Counted from the stretch's first letter, positions 19,315 to 29,126 are shown. The stretch is 64,000 nucleotides of DNA from Tenacibaculum pacificus (GCF_027941775.1 NZ_CP115917.1:1315001-1379000); one strand, 5' to 3'. Numbers and translations: made by a program. The notes: a model not told the origin generated them from the letters alone.

Positions 19315-20014
19315 TATCTGTTTATTATTTGTGTATGCAAATGGTTTTTCTCAAGAAAATCATCAGAAAAAAACCGAACCTAAAATTGAAAAAATCAAAA
19401 AAGATTCCATTATCTACAAAACAGGTTATGGTTTACGATTAGGAATAGATATTAGTAAACCAGCTTTAGCTATCGTTGATAAAAGTTATAGCGGATTAGA
19501 ACTAGTTGGTGATTATCGTATTTCTAAAAACTGGTATGTAGCTACCGAATTAGGATTTGAAGAAGAAATAACTTTTGAAGAATTTACAAAATCAACATCA
19601 AAAGGAAGTTTTATAAAGCTTGGTGCAAATTACAATGCCTATAAAAACTGGTTAGACATGAATAACGAAATTTATGTTGGTTTCAGATATGGATTTGCTC
19701 TTTTTGATCAAACTTTAAATAGCTATAAAACAAATGTTGGTACGCCTTATTTTCCTTCAAACACAATAAAAACACCTGTTACCGAAACTGGACTTACAGC
19801 TCATTGGACAGAGATTCAATTAGGTATTAAGGTCGAAACTTTTAAAAATCTATTTTTAAGTGCAGGGTTTTCTTATAAAATAATGGTTAGTGTAGATGAT
19901 CAAAAAAACTTTAAAACACTTTATGCACCTGGTTTTAATAGAGTTTTTGAAAGTAATACTGGCTTTGGATTTAATTATACAATTTCATATCTAATACCTT
20001 TTATTAATAAGTAA
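19295..20014 (+). CDS. DUF6048 family outer-membrane-like protein
   Basis: About 239 residues from ATG 19295 (MYKYIISICLLFVYANGFSQ, a clear signal peptide); the longer start at 19274 would put seven polar residues before it. The rest alternates short beta strands ending in aromatic residues (YGLRLGIDISKP, WYVATELGFEEE, FGFNYTISYLIPF), as in a small beta barrel. It overlaps the DUF6452 lipoprotein gene by 20 bases, which suggests translational coupling and a shared envelope role. Function unknown. Confidence 0.8.
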   Translation: MYKYIISICLLFVYANGFSQENHQKKTEPKIEKIKKDSIIYKTGYGLRLGIDISKPALAIVDKSYSGLELVGDYRISKNWYVATELGFEEEITFEEFTKSTSKGSFIKLGANYNAYKNWLDMNNEIYVGFRYGFALFDQTLNSYKTNVGTPYFPSNTIKTPVTETGLTAHWTEIQLGIKVETFKNLFLSAGFSYKIMVSVDDQKNFKTLYAPGFNRVFESNTGFGFNYTISYLIPFINK

Positions 20015-20073
20015 TTTTATTGATTAAACTTGATTTTACTAACTTTACTTCTTAATAACTAAACTTATTAATA

Positions 20074-21021
20074 ATGAATAAGATTCCTAGCGTAAATTTA
20101 GAAGATTTTTTATCTGATGATAAAAACAGAAAACAAAAATTCATCAATGAAATTGGTGACGCTTATGAAAAGATAGGATTTGTAGCTTTAAAAGGTCATT
20201 TTTTAGATGATAAATTAGTTGAAAATTTATATACTGAAATCAAGAATTTTTTCGATTTACCAACTAACGTAAAAGAAAAATATGAAATCCCTGGTATTGG
20301 AGGTCAAAGAGGTTATGTTTCCTTCGGAAAAGAAAGTGCCAAAGGAAAAAAAGAAGGCGATTTAAAAGAATTTTGGCATTTTGGTCAATACGTTGATGAT
20401 GCTTCTAAATACGCTAAAGTGTATCCCGAAAATGTAACTGTTGAAGAACTTGCTAAATTTAACGAAGTAGGTAAACAAACCTATCAAATGTTAGAAAAAA
20501 CAGCTAAGTATGTTTTACGATCGTTAGCATTACACTTAAATTTAGAGGAAAATTACTTTGATAAATATATCAAAAATGGAAATAGTATTTTACGCCCTAT
20601 CCACTATCCTCCTATTTTATCTGAACCTAAAGGAGCAGAAAGAGCCGCTGCCCATGGAGATATCAACTTAATAACCTTGTTAATGGGAGCACAAGGAAAA
20701 GGATTACAAGTTCAAAATAATAAAGGAGATTGGATTGATGCAGTTGCACAACCAGATGAATTAATGATTAATGTTGGAGATATGCTCTCTAGACACAGTA
20801 ATAATAAATTAAAATCTACCATACACCGAGTTACAAATCCGCCAAAGGAATCTTGGGGAACATCTCGTTATTCTATTCCTTTTTTTATGCATCCTATTTC
20901 TGATATGAAATTAGATGTTTTAGAAAATTGTGTTGATGACAAAAACCCAAAGCAATTTGAAGATATTACAGCCGGTGAATTTCTAGATGAGCGTTTACGT
21001 GAATTAGGATTAAAAAAATAA
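20074..21021 (+). CDS. Isopenicillin-N-synthase-like 2OG-Fe(II) oxygenase
   Basis: 315 residues. The N-terminal non-haem dioxygenase domain (IPSVNLEDF, GFVALKGHFL) is followed by the jelly-roll with the metal triad in AAHGDIN (His-x-Asp) and KSTIHRV (distal His) and the 2-oxoglutarate arginine in TSRYSIPFF. It is a complete member of the IPNS family; in bacteria these act on varied small molecules, so the substrate is unknown. It is followed four bases later by the eIF1-like gene, and the pair is probably co-transcribed. Confidence 0.85.
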   Translation: MNKIPSVNLEDFLSDDKNRKQKFINEIGDAYEKIGFVALKGHFLDDKLVENLYTEIKNFFDLPTNVKEKYEIPGIGGQRGYVSFGKESAKGKKEGDLKEFWHFGQYVDDASKYAKVYPENVTVEELAKFNEVGKQTYQMLEKTAKYVLRSLALHLNLEENYFDKYIKNGNSILRPIHYPPILSEPKGAERAAAHGDINLITLLMGAQGKGLQVQNNKGDWIDAVAQPDELMINVGDMLSRHSNNKLKSTIHRVTNPPKESWGTSRYSIPFFMHPISDMKLDVLENCVDDKNPKQFEDITAGEFLDERLRELGLKK

Positions 21022-21025
21022 TACC

Positions 21026-21349
21026 ATGGATTTACAAGATCAATTAAAAAACTTATTTCCTGATCATCAAGAAACGGAAGTTGAACCAGAAAAAAAACAA
21101 GGTATTTGGCTACAAGACGATCCAATACTTTGTAAATACGAAAAGCGAAAAGGAAAACCAACTACTATTTTAGATGGATATACAGGAGCTACTGAAGATT
21201 TTAAAAAATTAGCCAAAGAAATTAAAACAAAACTAAGTGTTGGCGGTAGTTTTAAAGATGATAAAATAATTATCCAAGGTGATTATCGTGATAAGATAAT
21301 GCAAATTTTAAAAGACAAAGGCTTTAATGTAAAACGAGTTGGAGGTTAA
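21026..21349 (+). CDS. eIF1/SUI1-family translation factor (YciH-like)
   Basis: 107 residues. After a polar N-terminus, the SUI1 core (about 38-107) shows KRKGKPTTILDGYTG, LAKEIKTKLSVGGSFKDD and IIIQGDYRDKIMQILKDKGF. Bacterial YciH proteins resemble eukaryotic eIF1 and influence start-site fidelity or expression under stress. The gene directly follows the dioxygenase. Confidence 0.88.
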   Translation: MDLQDQLKNLFPDHQETEVEPEKKQGIWLQDDPILCKYEKRKGKPTTILDGYTGATEDFKKLAKEIKTKLSVGGSFKDDKIIIQGDYRDKIMQILKDKGFNVKRVGG

Positions 21350-21492
21350 AAGATTAAAATGTCAAGAATTTAAACTCTTGGCATTTTTTATTTAAAAAAA
21401 TATAATTCACTGAAAATTAACAAATTAACAATAATAACTGAAATCAACCGTTTATATTCTAAGAATTACCCCCCATTAATTCCATTTAAAAT

Positions 21493-22434
21493 ATGATTTC
21501 ACTTAAACTACATATTACAAACGGAGATACCACAAGTAAAAAACTTGAAGAACTAAATTTTGAAGGTAAAAAAATTACATGGCGAGAAATACTCTGTGAA
21601 GGAAAAACAACAACTGATGTTGGTAGTAAAAACTTCTGGAAAAACCGTTTTAATTTCTTCAAAACATATTATAGAACATCTAAACAAAAGTTTCTAAACT
21701 ACACCGTAAAAGAATACCGTGCACTTTGTAATGAAAAAAATCAAGATGAAATTGTCTTATGGTTTGATTATGATTTACTCTCTCAAATAAATATGATTGC
21801 CCTAGTTAGTTGGTTAAAACGCCATCGAAAAGGATGTCAAATATCATTAGTTTCTACTGAAAAAATCAATAATAAAAAATCAATAGAATTAAATACACTT
21901 TCTGATAATCAACTACGTCAACATTATATCAACAGAAGTATACTTTCTCAAAATGATATTGAATATGCTGATTATATTTGGCAATTATATTGTTCTGATA
22001 ACCCGTTACAATTAGAAAATGCGGTTAAACTACATACAAATAGTACTTTTAAACACTTAAATAAAGCTTTAAAAAATCATTTACAACGTTTTCCTTCTCT
22101 AAAAAATGGGTTAAATCTTATCGAAAACAGTATTTTAAAAACGATTAACAAGAATGAATTTAAAAATAAAAACCAACTTATTAATAATTTATCAATAAAT
22201 CATAAAAACTACGGATTCCTTAATAATCAATACTTTAACAAGATGAAAATATTGCATAAATTATTTACATCTTTAAATCCTATAACATTAACAAAGGCAG
22301 GAAAAGGAGTCTTAGCGCAACAAACCAATTATTATGGTAAAATACGTACTGATTTTTCGTATCTTGGAGGCGCTAAAAAATACAGCTATTTATATGTAAA
22401 TTCAACTGATAAGCTGTTAAAAATCACATCATAA
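21493..22434 (+). CDS. DUF1835 domain-containing protein
   Basis: 313 residues. LHITNGDTTSKKLEEL at the start and the following WREILCEGKT match DUF1835, and the C-terminal half is DUF3658-like in length and character. No membrane or signal sequence. Its stop touches the ATG of the nucleoside phosphorylase gene (22435), so it heads a tight operon of three to four genes. Function unknown; fusion or linkage with nucleoside enzymes suggests metabolism rather than defence. Confidence 0.8.
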   Translation: MISLKLHITNGDTTSKKLEELNFEGKKITWREILCEGKTTTDVGSKNFWKNRFNFFKTYYRTSKQKFLNYTVKEYRALCNEKNQDEIVLWFDYDLLSQINMIALVSWLKRHRKGCQISLVSTEKINNKKSIELNTLSDNQLRQHYINRSILSQNDIEYADYIWQLYCSDNPLQLENAVKLHTNSTFKHLNKALKNHLQRFPSLKNGLNLIENSILKTINKNEFKNKNQLINNLSINHKNYGFLNNQYFNKMKILHKLFTSLNPITLTKAGKGVLAQQTNYYGKIRTDFSYLGGAKKYSYLYVNSTDKLLKITS

Positions 22435-23304
22435 ATGAATATTGAACATTCTGAACTTATCTTAAATACAGATGGAAGTATTTATCATTTAAATTTAAGC
22501 CCAGAAAATGTAGCTACTGATATTATATTTGTCGGTGACCAATATCGTGTAGATAAAGTAACTCAGTATTTTGATTCGATTGAATTTACAACACAAAAAC
22601 GTGAATTTAAAACTACCACAGGTACTTATAAAGGAAAACGTTTAACAGTAATTTCTACTGGAATTGGTGCAGATAATATTGATATTGTTTTAAATGAATT
22701 AGATGCGTTATTTAATATCGATTTAAAAACACGAAAAATAAAAGAGATACATACCCAATTAAATATCATCCGTATAGGAACTTCAGGTTCTTTACAAGCT
22801 GATATTCCTGTAAATAGTTTTTTACTTAGCACACATGCTTTAGATTTAAACGGAATGTTACATTCGTATCAAATAACCGATATTTCACATCCTGTAATTG
22901 AAGAAGCTTTTATAAAACATACAAATTGGAGTATTAAAAAACCAACACCATTAGTAATAACTAATAGTAAAATTTTAGAAAAAAAATTAACGTCGAATAC
23001 TGTTTATAAAGGAATCACTGCTACGGCAGCTGGTTTTTATGGACCACAAGGACGTATACTTCGTTTAGCATTACAAGATGCTAAACTAAATAAAAAAATA
23101 GATAGTTTTAATTATAACGAAAACAGAATTACCAATTTAGAAATGGAAACTTCTGCTATTTATGGATTATCAAAATTATTAGGACATAATGCAATTTCAA
23201 TGAATGCCATTATCGCTAACAGAGCAAATGGTACTTTTAGCGAAAACCCTAATAAAGTGATTTCCGATTTGATTATATATACATTAGATAAATTAGTTGA
23301 GTAA
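22435..23304 (+). CDS. Nucleoside phosphorylase (uridine phosphorylase-like)
   Basis: 289 residues of the PNP/UDP family, which split nucleosides with phosphate to base and ribose-1-phosphate. Motifs: VGDQYRVDKV (phosphate loop, near 33-42), VISTGIGADNIDIVLNEL, IRIGTSGSLQ, TAAGFYGPQGR, and NLEMETSAIY, which contains the ribose-binding Met-Glu pair. The base specificity is not certain. ATG directly follows the DUF1835 stop, and the stop directly precedes the next ATG. Confidence 0.85.
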   Translation: MNIEHSELILNTDGSIYHLNLSPENVATDIIFVGDQYRVDKVTQYFDSIEFTTQKREFKTTTGTYKGKRLTVISTGIGADNIDIVLNELDALFNIDLKTRKIKEIHTQLNIIRIGTSGSLQADIPVNSFLLSTHALDLNGMLHSYQITDISHPVIEEAFIKHTNWSIKKPTPLVITNSKILEKKLTSNTVYKGITATAAGFYGPQGRILRLALQDAKLNKKIDSFNYNENRITNLEMETSAIYGLSKLLGHNAISMNAIIANRANGTFSENPNKVISDLIIYTLDKLVE

Positions 23305-24165
23305 ATGTTAGATTTAAAAGTAGGTGGTGTACCTGAACACTTTAATTACCCATGGTATATTACTTTAAAAAATAAAGAATTCACTAACCAAGGAATTAAT
23401 TTGCGTTGGCAAGATTTCCCTGGTGGTACTGGTGAAATGTGTAAAGCCTTGCGTTCTGGTGATGTAGATATTGCTATCGTATTAACCGAAGGAATTATTA
23501 AAGACATTAATAATGGAAATCCTTCTAAAATTACACAGACTTTTGTTAAAAGTCCTTTAATTTGGGGAATTCATGTAGGTGATAAATCCAAATTCAAAAA
23601 AATAGAAGACCTAGAAAATGCAACTGTAGCTATTAGTCGTTTTGGCTCTGGCTCGCATTTAATGGCAATTGTAAATGCTCATAATAATGGATGGGATATT
23701 GACAAATTAAAATTCAAAGTTATTGGCGATTTACAAGGTGGTATCGATGCTTTAACAAACGGAGATGCTGATTATTTTATGTGGGAACATTTTACCACAA
23801 AACCATTAGTTGATAATAATACTTTTAGACGTTTAGGTGATTGCCCTACTCCTTGGCCTTGTTTTGTAGTTGCTGTTAGAAATGAAGTGTTGGAAAACAA
23901 TTTTGAAGAAGTAAAAAAAGTATTAGATATTATTAATGATTGTACTAGTAATTTTAAAGATACTCCAAATATTGATAAAATATTAGCACATAGATATGAG
24001 CAACAATTAGAAGACATTCAAAAATGGTTATCAATAACCGAATGGAATGACGGTGAACCAGTAACTGAAAATTTAATTACCAACATACAAAATAAAATGG
24101 TTGGTTTTAACGTTATTGATTGTAAGAAAGATTCAGCTGAGTTAATCAGAAATATGTATATTTGA
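23305..24165 (+). CDS. Cytosolic substrate-binding-domain protein (ABC/NMT1-like fold)
   Basis: 286 residues with a type-2 periplasmic binding protein fold: LKVGGVPEHFNYPWYITL, FPGGTGEMCKALRSGDVDIAIVLTEG, VAISRFGSGSHLMA and IGDLQGGIDALTNGDADYFMWE. Unlike a transporter receptor it has no signal peptide or lipobox, and no permease or ATPase genes lie nearby. It probably senses or handles a small molecule in the cytosol. It is directly joined to a nucleoside phosphorylase gene, so a base or nucleoside-derived ligand is a fair guess. Homologues occur as stand-alone proteins in other Bacteroidota and in fungi, from memory. Confidence 0.7.
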   Translation: MLDLKVGGVPEHFNYPWYITLKNKEFTNQGINLRWQDFPGGTGEMCKALRSGDVDIAIVLTEGIIKDINNGNPSKITQTFVKSPLIWGIHVGDKSKFKKIEDLENATVAISRFGSGSHLMAIVNAHNNGWDIDKLKFKVIGDLQGGIDALTNGDADYFMWEHFTTKPLVDNNTFRRLGDCPTPWPCFVVAVRNEVLENNFEEVKKVLDIINDCTSNFKDTPNIDKILAHRYEQQLEDIQKWLSITEWNDGEPVTENLITNIQNKMVGFNVIDCKKDSAELIRNMYI

Positions 24166-24185
24166 TTTTTAAAAAAACATAAAAA

Positions 24186-24347
24186 ATGAAAAAAGTAATA
24201 TTTATTGCGGTTTGTGTTGTTAGTTTAGTAGGTTTTTCTTCTTGTGGAAGTACAAGTCCTTGTGGTTTAGCTAAAACTGATCAAACAAAACAAAATCAAC
24301 ATCAATCAGAAATCATTGTTGCCGATGCAACTGAAATTACTGAATAA
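24186..24347 (+). CDS. Small lipoprotein (53 residues)
   Basis: The frame encodes MKKVIFIAVCVVSLVGFSSC followed by GSTSPCGLAKTDQ and an acidic end (ADATEITE). The N-terminus is a standard signal peptide with a lipobox ending in cysteine. The gene begins 20 bases after the binding-protein gene and ends 27 bases before a strong terminator, so it is the last gene of that operon. Function unknown. Confidence 0.7.
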   Translation: MKKVIFIAVCVVSLVGFSSCGSTSPCGLAKTDQTKQNQHQSEIIVADATEITE

Positions 24348-24373
24348 ATAATTTGATATTTTTTTATTCAAGT

Positions 24374-24409
24374 TAAAAAAATCCGCTTTTAAAAAGCGGA
24401 TTTTTTTTA
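24374..24409. terminator. Bidirectional terminator
   Basis: AAAATCCGCTTTT and AAAAAGCGGATTTT form a long stem with T-runs on both sides. It separates the convergent small-lipoprotein gene and pcm, whose stop codon lies at its right end. Confidence 0.85.
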
Positions 24410-25048
24410 ATTTTTCTTTTCTAACATTGGTACAAACTTAAAATCTCCTAATTCGTGTTTCTCAAATTCTTTTGGAGATTTTCGTATAAATAAAGTCATT
24501 ACTTGATTTTTATCTCCTACAGGAATCAATAACCTTCCTCCTACTTTTAACTGACTTAATAAGGGTTTTGGTACAAAAGGAGCTCCTGCGGTTACAATAA
24601 TTTTATCAAAAGGTGCTTCTTCAGGTAAACCTATATAACCATCACCAAAAATAAAACGCTTTGGTCTATAGCCTATTTTAGGTAAAAATAAAGAAGTCCT
24701 TTTAAATAATTCGTGTTGACGTTCTATAGAATATACTTTCGCTTTTAATTCTAATAATACAGCCGTTTGATAGCCTGATCCTGTACCTATTTCAAGTACT
24801 TTTTCTCCTTGTTTTATATCTAAAACTTGAGATTGGAACGCTACCGTATATGGATGTGAAATTGTTTGTTCTGCAGCAATAGGAAATGCTTTGTCTTGAT
24901 ATGCATGTGCCTCGAAACTACTATCAATAAATAAGTGCCTCGGAATTTTACGAACTGCATTTAATACATTTAAATCTACAATACCTTTGGCTTGTAAAAC
25001 TGCTGCTAACTTATTTCTTAATCCTTGATGCTTGGTGGTGTCTTTCAT
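24407..25048 (-). CDS. pcm: Protein-L-isoaspartate O-methyltransferase
   Basis: 213 residues. PCMT repairs isoaspartyl residues by SAM-dependent methylation. Motifs: PRHLFIDSSFEAHAYQDKAF, TISHPYTVAFQSQVL, VLEIGTGSGYQTAVLLEL (SAM site) and DKIIVTAGAPFVPKPLLSQL. Length and order match the family. Monocistronic; no promoter motif is obvious in the 268-base gap to the next, divergent gene. Confidence 0.93.
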   Translation of the reverse strand: MKDTTKHQGLRNKLAAVLQAKGIVDLNVLNAVRKIPRHLFIDSSFEAHAYQDKAFPIAAEQTISHPYTVAFQSQVLDIKQGEKVLEIGTGSGYQTAVLLELKAKVYSIERQHELFKRTSLFLPKIGYRPKRFIFGDGYIGLPEEAPFDKIIVTAGAPFVPKPLLSQLKVGGRLLIPVGDKNQVMTLFIRKSPKEFEKHELGDFKFVPMLEKKN

Positions 25049-25191
25049 TAAATACTGCTATAAAAAATACTAAGCTACACTCAAAAATTAATTTACATTA
25101 GTACTCTTTTTTAACAAGTAACTACTATATCGTATCGAGTAATAGTAAAATTTCAACATGTCAAAAGTACTCATAAATATGTATAAAAGTG

Positions 25192-25199
25192 TATCTTTG
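25192..25199 (+). promoter_or_regulatory. -7 box upstream of the Gfo/Idh/MocA gene
   Basis: TATCTTTG matches TAnnTTTG. The -33 region is weak. The leader to the ATG at 25317 would be about 110 bases long and AT-rich. I see nothing else in 25049-25316. Confidence 0.4.
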
Positions 25200-25316
25200 T
25201 TTACATTGCTTTTATGGTTAAAAAAAAAGCATTAAATAAGTTAAAAATAATGTTATTTTAAAATGTAAATTTAAGTAATTTTATTATTAAAATAACCATA
25301 CAAAATCAAAAGTACT

Positions 25317-26282
25317 ATGTTAAAAGCTGGAGTTTTAGGTGCAGGTCATCTAGGAAAAATTCACTTACGTTTATTACAACAATCTGAAAAATATGAATTA
25401 GTAGGATTTTATGATCCTTTTACCGAAAATGCTGAAAAAGTAGCCAAAGAATTTGGTTATAAATTATTTAACTCTGTTAAAGAATTAATAAATGCAGTTG
25501 ATGTTGTTGATATTGTAACACCTACATTATCTCATTTTGACTGTGCTAAAGAGGCTATTCAAAAAGGAAAACATATTTTTATTGAAAAACCAATAACAAA
25601 TACTGTATTAGAAGCTGAAGCTATTAGAACCTTAGCAAGTCAGTATCATATAAAAGGACAAGTTGGGCATGTTGAACGTTTTAACCCAGCTTTTACAGCT
25701 GTAAGAGATATGATAGACACACCTATGTTTATCGAAACACATAGATTAGCTGAATTTAACCCAAGAGGAACAGATGTGCCTGTTGTTTTAGATTTAATGA
25801 TTCATGATATTGATATTATTTTATCAGTAGTAAACTCTAAAGTTAAAAGTGTACATGCAAGTGGTGTTTCAGTTATTTCTGATACTCCAGATATTGCAAA
25901 TGCACGTATTGAATTTGAAAATGGCTGTGTCGCAAACTTAACATCGAGTAGAATCTCTATGAAAAACATGCGTAAAACTAGGTTTTTTCAGAAGGATGCT
26001 TATATTTCTGTTGATTTTTTAGAAAAAAAATCTGAGGTTGTAAAAATGAAAGATGTTCCTGAAAACCCTGATGAATTTGCAATGATTCTTCAAAATGCCG
26101 AAGGTGTTAAAAAACAAATTTATTTTGATAATCCTAGTGTTATTGAAAACAATGCTATTTTAGACGAATTAGAATCGTTTGCCGATGCTATTATTAATAA
26201 AACAACGCCTATAGTATCTTTACGTCAAGGAACGGAAGCTTTACGTGTTGCTCATATGATTATTGATTGTTTTAATAAATAA
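25317..26282 (+). CDS. Gfo/Idh/MocA-family oxidoreductase
   Basis: 321 residues. The NAD(P)-binding Rossmann fold begins at once (GVLGAGHLGKIH, residues 5-16). The family EKP motif is in FIEKPITNT, and the C-terminal alpha/beta domain contains LMIHDIDIIL, with the histidine-aspartate region typical of the family. Substrates are usually sugars or sugar acids; not readable here. Very similar proteins are conserved in flavobacteria next to 3-hydroxybutyryl-CoA dehydrogenase genes, as here. Confidence 0.85.
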   Translation: MLKAGVLGAGHLGKIHLRLLQQSEKYELVGFYDPFTENAEKVAKEFGYKLFNSVKELINAVDVVDIVTPTLSHFDCAKEAIQKGKHIFIEKPITNTVLEAEAIRTLASQYHIKGQVGHVERFNPAFTAVRDMIDTPMFIETHRLAEFNPRGTDVPVVLDLMIHDIDIILSVVNSKVKSVHASGVSVISDTPDIANARIEFENGCVANLTSSRISMKNMRKTRFFQKDAYISVDFLEKKSEVVKMKDVPENPDEFAMILQNAEGVKKQIYFDNPSVIENNAILDELESFADAIINKTTPIVSLRQGTEALRVAHMIIDCFNK

Positions 26283-26300
26283 TTACCTTAATTATAAAAA

Positions 26301-28133
26301 ATGAAAAAAAACTTAACATATAAATACACATCGCTTTTATCAATAGTATTTTTGATTTCTATTACTTTTTCATTATTAACTTCTTGTTCTGAAGATGATG
26401 AAGAGCCTGAAGATCGTTCTATATATATCAATAGTATTGATGCTGAAAACATTCAATTTAATAGTGCAACTCTTAAATGGTATCCAACTGTTTCTGGAGA
26501 AAAAACTACATCAACTTTTGATATTTATTTAAATGATAAATTAATCGAAAAAGAAACTGAAAAAATTAGTTTTGAACTTACTAATTTAACACCAAACACT
26601 GAATATTCAGTGAAAATTATCGGAAATACAAATTACGATACCGAAGTTGAAAAAACATTTAGTTTTACAACTGCTGATTATCCTGAACCTTTAGGTTTTG
26701 AAGTTTATTCAACTGAAATAACTTCTGAAAGTGCAGTTATAACTTGGGTTACTCCTGAAACTTTAGACAAAGAATCTCTAACTTATAGTGTTTCTGTTAA
26801 TGGTGAAATTAAAAAAGAAAATATCGCTGAAAATGTAGCAGGAAACTCTTACAAGCTTTCTGATTTAATTCCTTATAAAGAATATATTATTCGAGTTATT
26901 GCTACAACAAGTAAAGATAAAAACACTTTTAAAGAAATTAGTTTTAGTGCTTTACCAACTAGTTTTAACGAGCTTAATGTAACATCTAAAGAAATTACAC
27001 AAAGTTCAGCAAGTATTGATTGGAATATTACTACGATAAATGATTATGTAGATCTTAATACAATTACTTATGATATCTATTTAGATGGAACTTTACTTGT
27101 AGAAAATACAACCGAAACTTCGTATATTTTACAAAATTTAGTAGCCTACAAAAATTACACGGCTAAATTAATTGCTAAATTAGCAAACGGTGATTCAAAA
27201 ACTAAAGAAATTCAGTTTAAAACATTAGGAACACCTCCTTCTGATTTTACGGTATCATTAAAAAGTGAAGCTCAAGCAAATTGGACAGAAATTGAATGGA
27301 CTATACCAACCGTTACGGACAACTCTTATGTTAAATATAATCTTTATTTAAATGATGAAATTATTGAAGAAGATATTTTATCATTCGTAAATAATCGTAC
27401 ACTTTCTGAGTTAGAAGAAAATACAAATTATAACGTTAAATTAGTAGCATTTTCAGATAATGGGACAGAAACTTTTTCAAATACTGTTAGTTTTAAAACG
27501 ATAACCTATCCTAAAATAGATGGTGATTTTACGCTTGACTTTAGTAATGTTTTAGGAACTTCTGCTATTGCTTATTGGACGCCAGCTAGCTATACTCATA
27601 ATAATGAGAATAAAACAGTTGGTTATGACGTATCAATAAAAGAATTAGATACTTATAGTAATTCTACTATTGGATTAAGTACTAAAATTTCTAGTTTAGA
27701 GCCAAAAACAACGTATACAGTTATTATAAATGCTTATGTTTATGATTCTGGTTTTAATAATTATACTCCTTCAAAAACCATTGAAAAAACCTTTACAACA
27801 GCTGATAATTACCCATTACATCCAACAATAGAAATTACGGAAGCTATTTTATATCATAAAAGTAGCACATATTTTCCAGGTCAAATTGTGGTTAAATTTT
27901 CAGAAAACATAACCAATGTTGATATCGATACTTTTTTTGCATCAACTATGTTTATAAATAATTTTCAAACTTCTTCTTCTTCTATTTTAAGTAACAAATT
28001 ATCTGACACTAAATATGATTATATCGTAAATAATTTTGGTGGCGATGTTATTGTAAATGAAGGATATGTTATATTTAATGAAAATGGAAAAACTTATAGA
28101 AGTCCATTTAATTTTTCAATTCAAAGTAATTAA
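26301..28133 (+). CDS. Fibronectin type III repeat lipoprotein
   Basis: 610 residues. The signal peptide ends in a lipobox (LLTSCSEDDEE). Five Fn3 domains of about 90 residues follow (about 35-128, 130-220, 222-312, 314-402, 405-503), each with the pattern SATLKW...LNDK...LTNLTPNTEYSVKI. The C-terminal 105 residues are unrelated and begin ILYHKSSTYFPGQIVV. It is likely an outer-membrane surface lipoprotein. The SEDDEE after cysteine is acidic, as in known Bacteroidota surface export signals. It lies 18 bases after the oxidoreductase gene and 27 before hbd, so it may share their transcript. Confidence 0.8.
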   Translation: MKKNLTYKYTSLLSIVFLISITFSLLTSCSEDDEEPEDRSIYINSIDAENIQFNSATLKWYPTVSGEKTTSTFDIYLNDKLIEKETEKISFELTNLTPNTEYSVKIIGNTNYDTEVEKTFSFTTADYPEPLGFEVYSTEITSESAVITWVTPETLDKESLTYSVSVNGEIKKENIAENVAGNSYKLSDLIPYKEYIIRVIATTSKDKNTFKEISFSALPTSFNELNVTSKEITQSSASIDWNITTINDYVDLNTITYDIYLDGTLLVENTTETSYILQNLVAYKNYTAKLIAKLANGDSKTKEIQFKTLGTPPSDFTVSLKSEAQANWTEIEWTIPTVTDNSYVKYNLYLNDEIIEEDILSFVNNRTLSELEENTNYNVKLVAFSDNGTETFSNTVSFKTITYPKIDGDFTLDFSNVLGTSAIAYWTPASYTHNNENKTVGYDVSIKELDTYSNSTIGLSTKISSLEPKTTYTVIINAYVYDSGFNNYTPSKTIEKTFTTADNYPLHPTIEITEAILYHKSSTYFPGQIVVKFSENITNVDIDTFFASTMFINNFQTSSSSILSNKLSDTKYDYIVNNFGGDVIVNEGYVIFNENGKTYRSPFNFSIQSN

Positions 28134-28160
28134 CAACAACTAATCAACAAAAGAAATAAC

Positions 28161-29048
28161 ATGAAAAACATCGCTATAATAGGAGCTGGTACTATGGGAA
28201 ATGGTATTGCACACATCTTTTCACAATTCGGTTATACGGTACATTTAATTGATATTTCTCAAAATGCACTTGATAAAGGAATGGCAACTATTGCCAAGAA
28301 TTTAGATAGAATGGTGTTAAAAGAAAAGATATCAGAAGAAGATAAAAAAAATACCTTAGATAATATTTCAACTTATACTTCTATTGAAAAAGGTGTTCAA
28401 AATGCTAATTTAGTTATAGAAGCTGCTACCGAAAATGTAGCTTTGAAATTAAAGATATTTAAAAATTTAGATGAAATCTGCCATAAAGATACCATTTTAG
28501 CAACCAATACTTCTTCTATTTCGATAACACAAATTGCGACGGTTACTAATAGATCTGAAAAAGTAATTGGAATGCATTTTATGAATCCTGTGCCAATTAT
28601 GAACTTGGTTGAAATTATCAGAGGTTATAACACCTCTGATGAAGTCATGAGTTTTACTGTTGATTTAGCAAAAAAAATAGGTAAAACTCCTGTTGAAGTA
28701 AATGATTATCCTGGTTTTGTAGCGAATCGTATTTTAATGCCAATGATTAACGAATCTATTGAAACTTTATACAATGGTGTTGCTGGTGTTCCTGAAATTG
28801 ATACTGTAATGAAATTAGGAATGGCACATCCGATGGGACCGTTACAATTAGCTGATTTTATTGGTTTAGATGTATGTTTATCAATATTAAATGTATTATA
28901 CGATGGTTTTAAAAACTCTAAATATGCGCCATGTCCATTATTAGTAAACATGGTAAATGCAGGTAAATTAGGTGTTAAATCTGGTGAAGGTTTTTACGAT
29001 TATAGCGAAAACAGAAAAGCAGAAAAAGTAGCTAAAATGTTTTCTTAA
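28161..29048 (+). CDS. hbd: 3-hydroxybutyryl-CoA dehydrogenase
   Basis: 295 residues. Rossmann motif GAGTMGNGIA (8-17), the family ATNTSSISI and GMHFMNPVPIMNLVEII (catalytic His), then VEVNDYPGFVANRI and the C-terminal dimer domain (GMAHPMGPLQLADFIGLD). It oxidises (S)-3-hydroxybutyryl-CoA to acetoacetyl-CoA with NAD(P) in fatty-acid or butyrate metabolism. Complete. Confidence 0.92.
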   Translation: MKNIAIIGAGTMGNGIAHIFSQFGYTVHLIDISQNALDKGMATIAKNLDRMVLKEKISEEDKKNTLDNISTYTSIEKGVQNANLVIEAATENVALKLKIFKNLDEICHKDTILATNTSSISITQIATVTNRSEKVIGMHFMNPVPIMNLVEIIRGYNTSDEVMSFTVDLAKKIGKTPVEVNDYPGFVANRILMPMINESIETLYNGVAGVPEIDTVMKLGMAHPMGPLQLADFIGLDVCLSILNVLYDGFKNSKYAPCPLLVNMVNAGKLGVKSGEGFYDYSENRKAEKVAKMFS

Positions 29049-29067
29049 TATTTTATTTTTTACAGAT

Positions 29068-29111
29068 AAAAACAGCGAATGTTTCAATTGAAATATTCAC
29101 TGTTTTTTTTT
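29068..29111. terminator. Bidirectional terminator
   Basis: AACAGCGAATGTTTCAA and TTGAAATATTCACTGTT form a long stem with A/T runs on both sides. It lies between convergent hbd and the minus-strand lipoprotein gene. Confidence 0.8.
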
Positions 29112-29126
29112 ATGATTAAAGGTATC

